Below the pieces are notes generated by a model. The model did not search any database. It saw only the letters and a list, made by a program, of their open reading frames with translations, and was not told where the DNA came from. Source: Actinacidiphila bryophytorum (GTDB lineage Bacteria > Actinomycetota > Actinomycetes > Streptomycetales > Streptomycetaceae). Taken from it: 64,000 nt of DNA. The DNA is taken from the NCBI RefSeq assembly GCF_016916835.1, contig NZ_JAFFIX010000022.1, forward strand, positions 62,001 through 126,000, read 5' to 3'. Positions 50,372 through 57,874 of the stretch are shown here, one piece after another; position 1 is the stretch's first letter, and each line of letters starts with the position of its first letter. The position numbers were made by a program, and so were the translations under genes.

Positions 50372-51067
50372 TTAACCGGCCGTACCGGGTGCCTTGTGCC
50401 CGGGCGGCCGGGCGTCCCCGGCACCGGAAGCACCCGAAGAACCGGAAGCACCGGAAGCACCGGAAGCGCCGGAAGCACCGGCGGCCCCCTCCCCGTCGGG
50501 ACCGCCGAGCGGCCACGTGCCGACCGCCGTGTACACCGGCTGCTCGCCGGGAACGCCGGAGCGCGGCAGTGCGCTGGAGACCAGGCTGAGGGTGTCCGCC
50601 CGCCACCATGTGCCGCGGTGGTCGGTGAGGGCCGCGGCGAAGGGGCGCAGGTCGACCGGCACGCCCTTCGAGGTGCGGGCCAGCGTCAGGTGCGGCCGGA
50701 AGCCGTGCTGCTCGTCGCCGGGCGCCCCGGCCTTGCGCGCCGCCGCTCGTACGGTGTCGGCCAGCCGGGACAGCGCCCGCAGGTCGCCCTCCGCGCCGGT
50801 CCACAGCGCCCGGTCGCCGAAGCGCCCGCCGCCTGCGGTACGCAGTTCGCACGGGGCATGGCGGTGGGCGGCGCGGGCGAGCCGCTCGTCGAGGGCGGGG
50901 CGTACGTCGTCGGGCACCTCGCCGAGGAAGGCCAGCGTGTAGTGCCAGCCCGCGGGCGCCGTCCAGCGCAGCTGCCGGGCGCCGGGCAGGAACTGCAGCG
51001 GCTCCAGGGCGGCGGCCAGGCCCTCGACCGCGGCGGGCGGCGGCAGCAGGGCCGCGAAGAGCCTCAT
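50372..51067 (-). CDS. thpR: RNA 2',3'-cyclic phosphodiesterase
   Basis: A 231-residue 2H-phosphoesterase (LigT/ThpR). Two HxTx motifs: HYTLAFLGEV (about residue 42) and HLTLARTSKG (about 128). It opens 2',3'-cyclic phosphates at RNA ends. The enzyme part is about 190 residues. The tail from 191 onward is a low-complexity GASGASGASGASG run encoded by 9-bp repeats (CCGGAAGCA), then PPGHKAPGTAG. The tail is not needed for the fold. Start: ATG 51067, overlapping the MFS stop (ATGA). Third gene of the marR-MFS-thpR operon. Confidence 0.9.
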   Translation of the reverse strand: MRLFAALLPPPAAVEGLAAALEPLQFLPGARQLRWTAPAGWHYTLAFLGEVPDDVRPALDERLARAAHRHAPCELRTAGGGRFGDRALWTGAEGDLRALSRLADTVRAAARKAGAPGDEQHGFRPHLTLARTSKGVPVDLRPFAAALTDHRGTWWRADTLSLVSSALPRSGVPGEQPVYTAVGTWPLGGPDGEGAAGASGASGASGASGSSGASGAGDARPPGHKAPGTAG

Positions 51068-52485
51068 GCGGCGGGCGTCAGCCGCGGAGCCGACCCGCCC
51101 GCGCTGCCCGCGGCCTCGCCGTCCCCCGCCGGGTCGCCCTCGGAGGCGGCACCGGAAGCACCCGCACCCCCCTCGCGCGGCACGAAGGACACCAGTGCCC
51201 GTCCGCTGCCGCGCCGAAGGTCCAGGCGGGGCCGCAGGCCCGCCGCCCTGGCCAGGACCAGGCCCACCGCGACGGCCGCGGCGGCGGAGATCAGGCCGCC
51301 GGACAGGAAGCCGACCCGGGCGCCGTAGGTGTCGGTGACCCAGCCCATGACGGGGCCGCCGACGGGGGTGCCGCCGACGAAGACCATCATGTACAGGCTC
51401 ATCACCCGGCCGCGCATGACCGGCTCCGTGGCCAGCTGCACGGTGGCGTTCGCCGTGGTGTTGAAGGTCAGGCCGAAGATGCCGATCGGCACCAGCAGCG
51501 CCGCGAAGAGCCAGAAGGCGGGCGCCAGCGACGCGGCGCCCTCCAGCAGGCCGAAGACGGCGGCCGCGGCCACCAGCATCCGCAGCCGGGTGCGGCTGCG
51601 CCGGGCGGCCAGCAGCGCGCCGAGCAGGGAGCCCGCGGCCATCAGGGTGTTGAGCAGGCCGTAGGTTCCGGCGCCGCTGTCGAAGACCTTGTTGGCGAAG
51701 GCGGACAGCCAGATCGGGAAGTTGAAGCCGAAGGTGCCGATGAAGCCGACCAGCACGATCGGCCAGATCAGTTCGGGCTTGCCCGCGACGTAGCGCAGTC
51801 CCTCGCGCAGCTGGCCCTTGGCGCGCGGCGCCCGCTCGATGGTGTGGAGTTCGGCGGTGCGCATCAGCAGCAGGCCGGTGAGCGGGGCGATGAAGGACAG
51901 GCCGTTGATCAGGAAGGCCCAGCCGCTGCCCACCGCGGTGATCAGCACACCGGCGACGGCCGGGCCGACCAGGCGGGCTGCCTGGAAGTTGGCGGCGTTG
52001 AGCGAGACGGCGTTGCGCATCACGGCGGGGCCGACCATCTCGACGACGAAGGTCTGCCGGGTGGGGTTGTCCACGACGGTGACCATGCCGAGCAGGAAGG
52101 CGATGGTGTAGACGTGCCAGACCTGGACGACGCCGCCCAGGGTGAGCCCGGCGAGCAGCAGCCCGAGCAGGCCGAGCGCGGCCTGGGTGCACAGCAGGAT
52201 CTGCCGCTTGGGGTAGCGGTCGGCGATGACTCCGCCGTAGAGGCCGAAGAGCAGCATCGGCAGGAACTGCAGCGCGGTGGTGATGCCCACCGCGAAGGAG
52301 GAGCCGGTGATGCTGAGCACCAGCCAGTCCTGGGCGATCCGCGACATCCAGGTGCCGGTGTTGGACACGACGGCGCCGGTGGCGAAAAGCCGGTAGTTGC
52401 GGATGCGCAGGGCGCTGAAGGTGCCCGTCTTGTCCGCGGGACGGTCAGGTTCGGTTGCGGTGTCTTGTCCGGCTGCCGAACTCAA
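51064..52485 (-). CDS. MFS exporter, EntS-like
   Basis: A 473-residue, 12-TM transporter. TTG start at 52485; Shine-Dalgarno GGGGGAGG about ten bases before it. The motif GGVIADRYPKRQIL is the 2-3 loop, and NAISLN-like NAVSLNAANFQAARLVGPA is the TM4-5 sequence typical of the EntS/MFS_3 family, whose known members export enterobactin-like siderophores or multiple drugs. The C-terminal tail is GASGAASEGDPAGDG-rich and non-membrane. It shares an operon with the marR gene (40-bp gap), which probably controls it, and with thpR (4-base overlap). Confidence 0.9.
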   Translation of the reverse strand: MSSAAGQDTATEPDRPADKTGTFSALRIRNYRLFATGAVVSNTGTWMSRIAQDWLVLSITGSSFAVGITTALQFLPMLLFGLYGGVIADRYPKRQILLCTQAALGLLGLLLAGLTLGGVVQVWHVYTIAFLLGMVTVVDNPTRQTFVVEMVGPAVMRNAVSLNAANFQAARLVGPAVAGVLITAVGSGWAFLINGLSFIAPLTGLLLMRTAELHTIERAPRAKGQLREGLRYVAGKPELIWPIVLVGFIGTFGFNFPIWLSAFANKVFDSGAGTYGLLNTLMAAGSLLGALLAARRSRTRLRMLVAAAAVFGLLEGAASLAPAFWLFAALLVPIGIFGLTFNTTANATVQLATEPVMRGRVMSLYMMVFVGGTPVGGPVMGWVTDTYGARVGFLSGGLISAAAAVAVGLVLARAAGLRPRLDLRRGSGRALVSFVPREGGAGASGAASEGDPAGDGEAAGSAGGSAPRLTPAA

Positions 52486-52525
52486 TCGGTACTCGCCTCC
52501 CCCTCTTCGGGTACTTCCGGTCCGG

Positions 52526-52960
52526 TCACAGGTGAGCGAGCTTCTCGAGGACGGGGGCGGCCTGCCGCATGACGGCCAGCTCCTCGGGGGTGAGGCCCTC
52601 GGCGAGCGCGGCCAGCCAGGCGTTCCGCTTGGCGCGGCTCTCCTCCAGCATCGCGGCGGCCTGCTCGGTGCGGGTCACCACGACCTGGCGGCGGTCGTCG
52701 GGGTGCGGCTCCCGGCGGACCAGCCCCTTGGACTCCAGCATCGCCACGATGCGGGTCATCGACGGCGGTTGCACGTGCTCCTTGCGGGCCAGCTCCCCCG
52801 GGGTGGCGGAGCCGCAGCGGGCGAGGGTGCCGAGCACCGACATCTCGGTCGGGCTGAGCGTCTCGTCGACGCGCTGGTGGCGCAGCCGGCGGGAGAGCCG
52901 CATCACCGCGCCTCGCAGCTCGTTGACTGCGGCACGGTCGGCCTCGGACAGTTCGGTCAC
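52526..52960 (-). CDS. MarR-family transcriptional regulator
   Basis: A 144-residue winged-helix repressor: LSPTEMSVLGTLARCGSATP, then ELARKEHVQPPSMTRIVAML as the recognition helix, wing KGLVRREPHPDDRRQVVVT, and dimerisation helices at both ends. Effector not predictable; usually a phenolic or lipophilic compound exported by the adjoining MFS pump. Start: GTG 52960. TAGGCT ends seven bases before it, so the message should be leaderless. Half-site-like TTAG...CTAA sequences cover the promoter, which fits autorepression. First gene of the operon. Confidence 0.92.
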   Translation of the reverse strand: MTELSEADRAAVNELRGAVMRLSRRLRHQRVDETLSPTEMSVLGTLARCGSATPGELARKEHVQPPSMTRIVAMLESKGLVRREPHPDDRRQVVVTRTEQAAAMLEESRAKRNAWLAALAEGLTPEELAVMRQAAPVLEKLAHL

Positions 52961-52965
52961 GGTGT

Positions 52966-52991
52966 TTAGCCTAGCTCATTAGTTAACCTAA
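52966..52991 (-). promoter_or_regulatory. marR promoter with TTAG/CTAA half-sites
   Basis: The AT-rich stretch between TTAG (52966-52969) and CTAA (52988-52991) contains the -10 box TAGGCT of marR (minus strand 52973-52968). The right end TAACCTAA (52984-52991) is a perfect half of the IdeR/DmdR iron-box consensus, and TTAGCCTA at the left end matches it at six of eight bases. The spacing between halves is wider than the 19-bp box. Confidence 0.5.
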
Positions 52992-53101
52992 GTACACTCC
53001 GCACGCAACACCCGCCCACGCCGGGCGCCCCCGTCCCACCCGTACCGCCGCACATCCCCCGTCCCTGCCACCGGGGTGCGTTCAAATCGCCAGGTGGCCA
53101 C

Positions 53102-53123
53102 ATCTCACCCGAACGGGTGAGAT
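53102..53123. promoter_or_regulatory. Perfect 10-bp inverted repeat upstream of the RHH gene
   Basis: ATCTCACCCG and CGGGTGAGAT are separated by AA. It lies 51 bp before the RHH start and about 142 bp upstream of marR. It is too close to a promoter and lacks a terminator context, so it is read as an operator. Confidence 0.55.
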
Positions 53124-53173
53124 CGCAGGCGAAAGCGGCGCACATCGCCGCTTCCTCCCGCGACCGTGGGCTC

Positions 53174-53398
53174 ATGGCATCGAGAGTGCTCAGCCTGCGC
53201 ATAGACGCAGACCTGTGGGACCGGATCCGCGAGCATGCCGCCAAGCGCGGGATGTCCGCCCAGGACTACGTCGTCACGGCGCTGGTCCGTGACGACTTCG
53301 ACGAGCGTTTCAAGGCCGCGGTCGAGGAGACCGACCGCTTCTACGGCCTCCAGGCCGCCCGGCCGCCCTACAGCAGCCCGAGCGCCGGCATCAGGTAG
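53174..53398 (+). CDS. Ribbon-helix-helix (CopG/Arc-like) DNA-binding protein
   Basis: A 74-residue protein: RVLSLRIDADLWDRIREHA, with the beta-strand then two helices (KRGMSAQDYVVTALVRDDFD). The RHH fold binds DNA as a dimer of dimers, and the strand contacts the bases. Members act as transcriptional repressors or antitoxins; no toxin gene is next to it. Start: ATG 53174; upstream in-frame extension is Arg/Ala-rich. It runs 31 bp into the convergent permease gene. The inverted repeat at 53102-53123 is a candidate autoregulatory site. Confidence 0.78.
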   Translation: MASRVLSLRIDADLWDRIREHAAKRGMSAQDYVVTALVRDDFDERFKAAVEETDRFYGLQAARPPYSSPSAGIR

Positions 53399-54822
53399 TA
53401 GAAGGCGAAGACGGCGGAGACCGCGTACAGCGCGACCGGGACCTCCTTGCCGCGCCCCGCCACGAGACGGAGCACGCAGAAGCTGAGGAAGCCGATGCCG
53501 ATGCCGTTGGTGATGGAGTACGTGAACGGCATCAGCACCATCGTCAGGAAGGCCGGGATGGCGATGGTGAAGTCGCTCCAGTCGATCTCCCTGATCGACC
53601 CGGCCAGGATCAGGAAGCCCACCGCGACCAGCGCGGGGGTGGCGGCCTGCGCCGGGACCATGGTGGCCAGCGGGGTGAGGAACAGCGCGAGCACGAACAT
53701 CAGCCCGGTGACGACGCTGGCGAGCCCGGTCCTCGCGCCCTCGCCGACGCCGGCGGTGGACTCCACGAAGCAGGTGTTCGCCGACGACGAGGTGGCGCCG
53801 CCGACCGCGGTGGCGACACCGTCGATCATCAGCACCTTGTTCATGCCGGGCAGGTCGCCCTTGGCGTCCAGCAGCCCGGCCTCGTCGCTGACGCCGAGGA
53901 TGGTGCCCATCGCGTCGAAGAAGCACGACAGCAGCACCGTGAAGACGAACAGCACCCCGGTGAGCACGCCGACCTGCTGGAAGCCGCCGAAGAGGCTGAC
54001 CTTGCCGATGAGGCCGAAGTCGGGGGTGGCGACCGGGTTGCCCGGCCACTTGGGCACGGTCAGGCCCCAGCCGGCGGCCGGGATGTCGGCGACGGCGTCC
54101 ACGATCACCGCGAGCACGGTCATGGCGACGATCGAGATCAGGATGGCGCCGGCGACCTTGCGGATGATCAGCGACAGGGTGAGCAGCGTGCCCAGGATGA
54201 AGATCAGCACCGGCCAGCCGGTGAGGTGACCGCCGGTGCCGAGCTGGAGCGGCACCGTGGTGTGGGCGGCGTCCGGGATGCGGGAGACGAAGCCGGAGTC
54301 GACCAGGCCGATCAGCAGGATGAAGAGTCCGATGCCGATCGCGATGCCCTTGCGCAGGCCCAGCGGCACCGCGCTCATGACCCGCTCGCGCAGCCCGGTG
54401 GCGACCATGAGCATGATCGCGATACCGGCCAGCACGACCATGCCCATCGCGTCGGGCCAGCTCATCTTCGGGGCGAGCTGGAGGGCCACCACCGTGTTGA
54501 CGCCGAGGCCCGCGGCCAGCGCGATGGGGACGTTGCCGATGACGCCCATCAGCAGGGTGGTGAAGGCGGCGGTGATCACCGTGGCGGTGACGAGCTGGCC
54601 ACCGCCCAGGTGGTGGCCGAACTTGTCGACCGCGGAGCCCAGGATGATCGGGTTCAGCACGATGATGTAGGCCATCGCGAAGAAGGTGGCCAGGCCGCCG
54701 CGGATCTCCCGCGGGATCGAGGAGCCGCGCTCGGAGATGCGGAAGTAGCGGTCCAGCGCGTTGTGCGGAGGGCGGCCTGCGGGCCGACCCGTGTCGACCG
54801 GAGCGGGGGCCGAGGTGGGCAT
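53368..54822 (-). CDS. NCS2/AzgA-type guanine/hypoxanthine permease
   Basis: A 484-residue protein with about 12 TMs. Family marks: IRGGLATFFAMAYIIVLNP at the N-terminus, GLGVNTVVALQLAPKMSWPD, FFDAMGTILGVSDEAGL with the catalytic-centre Asp, and GATSSSANTCFVESTAGVGEGARTG. These match the AzgA/YgfQ/PbuG group that imports adenine, guanine or hypoxanthine with H+. Start: ATG 54822, six bases after GAGG; a short upstream in-frame ATG is rejected. Likely under a purine-responsive control, but no purine riboswitch is visible before it. The 3' end overlaps the RHH gene. Confidence 0.93.
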   Translation of the reverse strand: MPTSAPAPVDTGRPAGRPPHNALDRYFRISERGSSIPREIRGGLATFFAMAYIIVLNPIILGSAVDKFGHHLGGGQLVTATVITAAFTTLLMGVIGNVPIALAAGLGVNTVVALQLAPKMSWPDAMGMVVLAGIAIMLMVATGLRERVMSAVPLGLRKGIAIGIGLFILLIGLVDSGFVSRIPDAAHTTVPLQLGTGGHLTGWPVLIFILGTLLTLSLIIRKVAGAILISIVAMTVLAVIVDAVADIPAAGWGLTVPKWPGNPVATPDFGLIGKVSLFGGFQQVGVLTGVLFVFTVLLSCFFDAMGTILGVSDEAGLLDAKGDLPGMNKVLMIDGVATAVGGATSSSANTCFVESTAGVGEGARTGLASVVTGLMFVLALFLTPLATMVPAQAATPALVAVGFLILAGSIREIDWSDFTIAIPAFLTMVLMPFTYSITNGIGIGFLSFCVLRLVAGRGKEVPVALYAVSAVFAFYYLMPALGLL

Positions 54823-55022
54823 GTGATTCCTCAAGGGGGGCGGGGATCTCGCCCGACCTGGGCGATCATACGAATGTTTTCAGTCAGCGGTGACCGGTTT
54901 CAGTATGAATAACCAACTGGACAAAAGCCATCTCCGCGCGTAGACCCTGCGGGGCACCGGGAGAACGCGGTCCTGACGGGCCTCTGCCCGGCCTGTCGGA
55001 CCCGCCGCATACGATGGGCGCC

Positions 55023-55289
55023 ATGAGCAAGCAGCGGAGTCCACTGCGCGAGGCCCCCGAGCCGCTGGAGGCCGACGACGTCGCGACCGTCACGGTCGGC
55101 ACCGTCGTCTGGTTCGCGCTCTTCGTCGTGCAGCTCCCCTTCTACGGCTGGTACAGCGACCACGGGCACACGTGGTTCATCTGGACCTGCGCGGCCGGCG
55201 GCGTTCTGGGCCTGGTCGGCCTGAAGTACGTACGCGCCCGCCGTGACGCCATCGCCCGGGCGCGGGCGGCCGGCGAACTCACGCAGTAG
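55023..55289 (+). CDS. DUF2530 membrane protein
   Basis: An 88-residue protein with two TMs (TVGTVVWFALFVVQLPFY, WFIWTCAAGGVLGLVGL) and a basic tail (KYVRARRDAIARARAAG). It matches the small actinobacterial DUF2530 family, of unknown function. Start: ATG 55023: TACGAT lies seven bases before it, so the transcript is leaderless; the upstream ATG at 55014 overlaps the box. It is followed by the P-type ATPase gene, 56 bp away, which has its own box. Confidence 0.82.
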   Translation: MSKQRSPLREAPEPLEADDVATVTVGTVVWFALFVVQLPFYGWYSDHGHTWFIWTCAAGGVLGLVGLKYVRARRDAIARARAAGELTQ

Positions 55290-55345
55290 CCCGCGCGGGA
55301 CGCGCAGAACGGGTGGAAGCCGCCCGTGCCACGTACCGTCGATCC

Positions 55346-57754
55346 ATGACGGAACGCACGGGGACGGGCACCGGCATCGGCACGCAGGCGGGGGCGGCCG
55401 CACGGCACCCCGGGCTCAGCAGCGCGGAGGTGGCGCAGCGCATCGCGGCCGGCCAGGTCAACGACGTCCCCGTGCGCTCGTCCCGCTCCACCGCCGAGAT
55501 CGTCAGGGCCAACGTCTTCACCCGCTTCAACGCGATCATCGGGGTGCTCTTCCTGATCATCCTGGTGGTGGGTCCTGTCCAGGACGGGCTCTTCGGCTTC
55601 GTCATCGTCGCCAACACCGCGATCGGCATCGTCCAGGAGCTGCGCGCCAAGCGGACCCTGGACAGCCTCGCGGTGATCGGCGAGGCGAAGCCCGGGGTGC
55701 GCAGGGACGGGGTGACCAGCGAGGTGTCCACCTCGCAGATCGTGCTGGGCGACCTGATCGAGCTGGGACCCGGCGACAAGGTGGTCGTGGACGGCGTCGT
55801 CGACGAGGCCGACAGCCTGGAGATCGACGAGTCGCTGCTGACCGGCGAGGCCGACCCGGTGGTCAAGCACCCCGGCGACCCGGTGATGTCCGGGAGTTTC
55901 GTGGTGGCGGGCGGCGGCGCCTTCACCGCCACCAAGGTGGGCCGTGAGGCCTACGCGGCCCAGCTCGCCGACGAGGCGTCCCGCTTCACGCTGGTCAATT
56001 CGGAGCTGCGCAACGGCATCAGCCAGATCCTCAAGTACGTCACCTGGATGATGGTGCCGACCGCGGTGGGGCTGATCATCAGCCAGTTCACGGTGGAGAG
56101 CCACGACACGCGCGAGGCGGTGCGCCGCACGGTCGGCGGCATCGTGCCGATGGTGCCGGAAGGCCTGGTACTGCTGACCTCCGTGGCCTTCGCGATCGGG
56201 GTGATCCGGCTGGGCCGCAAGCAGTGCCTGGTGCAGGAGCTGCCCGCGATCGAGGGCCTGGCCCGGGTCGACGTCGTCTGCCTGGACAAGACCGGCACCC
56301 TCACCGAGGGCGGTATGGACGTCACCGCGCTGCAGGTGCTGGACGGCGGCGACGAGGCGTACGCGGCCCGCGCCCTGGCCGCGTTCGGCGGCGCGGACCC
56401 GCGGCCCAACGCCAGCCTGCAGGCCGTCGTCGACGCCTACCCGCCGCAGGCGGCGGCCGGCTGGCAGGTCACCGCGACGCTGCCGTTCAGCTCGGCCCGC
56501 AAGTACAGCGGCGCGGCCTTCACCGAGCCGGACGGCACGGAGAGCACCTGGCTGCTGGGGGCGCCCGACGTCCTGCTGCCGGCCGGGCACAGCGCGCTCG
56601 GCGACATCGACCGGCTCAACGACGAGGGCCTGCGGGTGCTGCTGCTGGCCCGCGCGCAGCGCCCGCTGGACGACCCGCAGGTCGCCGCCTCCGTGCTGCC
56701 GCTGGCCCTGGTGGTGCTCGAACAGCGGCTGCGGCCCGACGCGGGCGACACCCTGCGCTACTTCGCCGAGCAGGACGTGCACGCCAAGGTCATCTCGGGC
56801 GACAACGCGGTGTCGGTCGGCGCGGTCGCGGGCAAACTGGGGCTCCCGGGCGCGGAGGAGCCGGTCGACGCACGGCAGCTGCCGCCCGAGCGGGACGCGA
56901 TGGCCGCGGTGCTGGAGCGGGGCGCGGTCTTCGGCCGGGTCACCCCGCAGCAGAAGCGCGACATGGTGGGCGCGCTGCAGTCCCGCGGGCACAACGTGGC
57001 GATGACCGGCGACGGCGTCAACGACGTCCTGGCGCTCAAGGACGCGGACATCGGTGTGTCGATGGGCTCGGGCTCCGAGGCGACGCGTGCGGTCGCACAG
57101 ATCGTGCTGCTGGACAACAGCTTCGCGACGCTGCCCTCGGTGGTGGCCGAGGGCCGCCGGGTGATCGGCAACATCACCCGGGTCGCGACGCTCTTCCTCA
57201 CCAAGACCGTCTACTCGGTGCTGCTCGCGGTCCTGGTGGTGTGCACGCAGGTGCCCTACCCCTTCCTGCCGCGCCACCTGACGCTGCTGTCCACGCTGAC
57301 CATCGGGGTGCCGGCCTTCTTCCTGGCGCTGGCGCCCAACAAGGAGCGTGCCCGCCCGCACTTCGTCCGCCGCGTCATGCGGTACGCCACCCCCGCCGGC
57401 GTCATCTGCGGGTCGGCGGCCTTCGCGACGTACCTGATGGCCCGGCAGCACTACACCGGGCCGGGCGAGCTGGACGCGGAGACCAGCGCGGCGACGCTGA
57501 CGCTGTTCCTGATGGAGGTGTGGGTGCTGGCGATCGTCGCCCGCCCCTACACCTGGTGGCGCATCGCGCTGGTGCTGTCCATGGGGGTGGGCTTCGTGAT
57601 CGTGCTGGTCACCCCGTGGCTGCAGCGCTTCTTCGCGCTGAGGCTGGTGGGCGACGAGGTGCCCTGGTCAGCGGTCGGGATCGCGGCGGTCGGCGCGGTG
57701 GCGCTGGAGTTCTCCTGGGCGTGGGTAAGGCGCAGGGAAAACCGCTCGGCCTAG
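55346..57754 (+). CDS. P-type cation-transporting ATPase (HAD-IC)
   Basis: An 802-residue pump. N-terminal actuator motif LEIDESLLTGEADPVVK (residues about 160-180), TM1-2 (IIGVLFLIILVVG, DGLFGFVIVANTAIG), the TM4 motif VPMVPEGLVLLTSVAF (PEGL, not CPC or CPX, so a P2/P3-like cation pump rather than a soft-metal one), phosphorylation loop CLDKTGTLTEGG (about 314), and hinge MTGDGVNDVLALKDADIGV. No N-terminal metal-binding domains. Possibly Ca2+, Mg2+ or K+; not determined. Start: ATG 55346, with TACCGT six bases before it (leaderless). It ends at a tandem repeat. Confidence 0.93.
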   Translation: MTERTGTGTGIGTQAGAAARHPGLSSAEVAQRIAAGQVNDVPVRSSRSTAEIVRANVFTRFNAIIGVLFLIILVVGPVQDGLFGFVIVANTAIGIVQELRAKRTLDSLAVIGEAKPGVRRDGVTSEVSTSQIVLGDLIELGPGDKVVVDGVVDEADSLEIDESLLTGEADPVVKHPGDPVMSGSFVVAGGGAFTATKVGREAYAAQLADEASRFTLVNSELRNGISQILKYVTWMMVPTAVGLIISQFTVESHDTREAVRRTVGGIVPMVPEGLVLLTSVAFAIGVIRLGRKQCLVQELPAIEGLARVDVVCLDKTGTLTEGGMDVTALQVLDGGDEAYAARALAAFGGADPRPNASLQAVVDAYPPQAAAGWQVTATLPFSSARKYSGAAFTEPDGTESTWLLGAPDVLLPAGHSALGDIDRLNDEGLRVLLLARAQRPLDDPQVAASVLPLALVVLEQRLRPDAGDTLRYFAEQDVHAKVISGDNAVSVGAVAGKLGLPGAEEPVDARQLPPERDAMAAVLERGAVFGRVTPQQKRDMVGALQSRGHNVAMTGDGVNDVLALKDADIGVSMGSGSEATRAVAQIVLLDNSFATLPSVVAEGRRVIGNITRVATLFLTKTVYSVLLAVLVVCTQVPYPFLPRHLTLLSTLTIGVPAFFLALAPNKERARPHFVRRVMRYATPAGVICGSAAFATYLMARQHYTGPGELDAETSAATLTLFLMEVWVLAIVARPYTWWRIALVLSMGVGFVIVLVTPWLQRFFALRLVGDEVPWSAVGIAAVGAVALEFSWAWVRRRENRSA

Positions 57755-57759
57755 CCATG

Positions 57760-57872
57760 GCGCGGCAATACCGAGCCGCGGTCATGCCGAGCCGTGGCAC
57801 CACCCCGGCCGTGGCAATACCGAGCCGCGGCAATACCGAGCCGCGGCAATACCGAGCCGCGGCAATACCCAG
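57760..57872. repeat. 16-bp minisatellite (CCGCGGCAATACCGAG)n
   Basis: Seven head-to-tail copies fill the 120-bp gap between two convergent genes: 57760-57775 and 57776-57791, then a diverged unit (57792-57808), then 57809-57824, 57825-57840, 57841-57856 and 57857-57872. The last four are nearly identical. No spacers, so not a CRISPR. CCGCGG inside the unit is palindromic. Confidence 0.8.
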
Positions 57873-57874
57873 CC

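Noticed and set aside
57760..57872. Possible CRISPR array
   Set aside because: 16-bp units are directly joined, with no unique spacers, and no cas genes are in the window.
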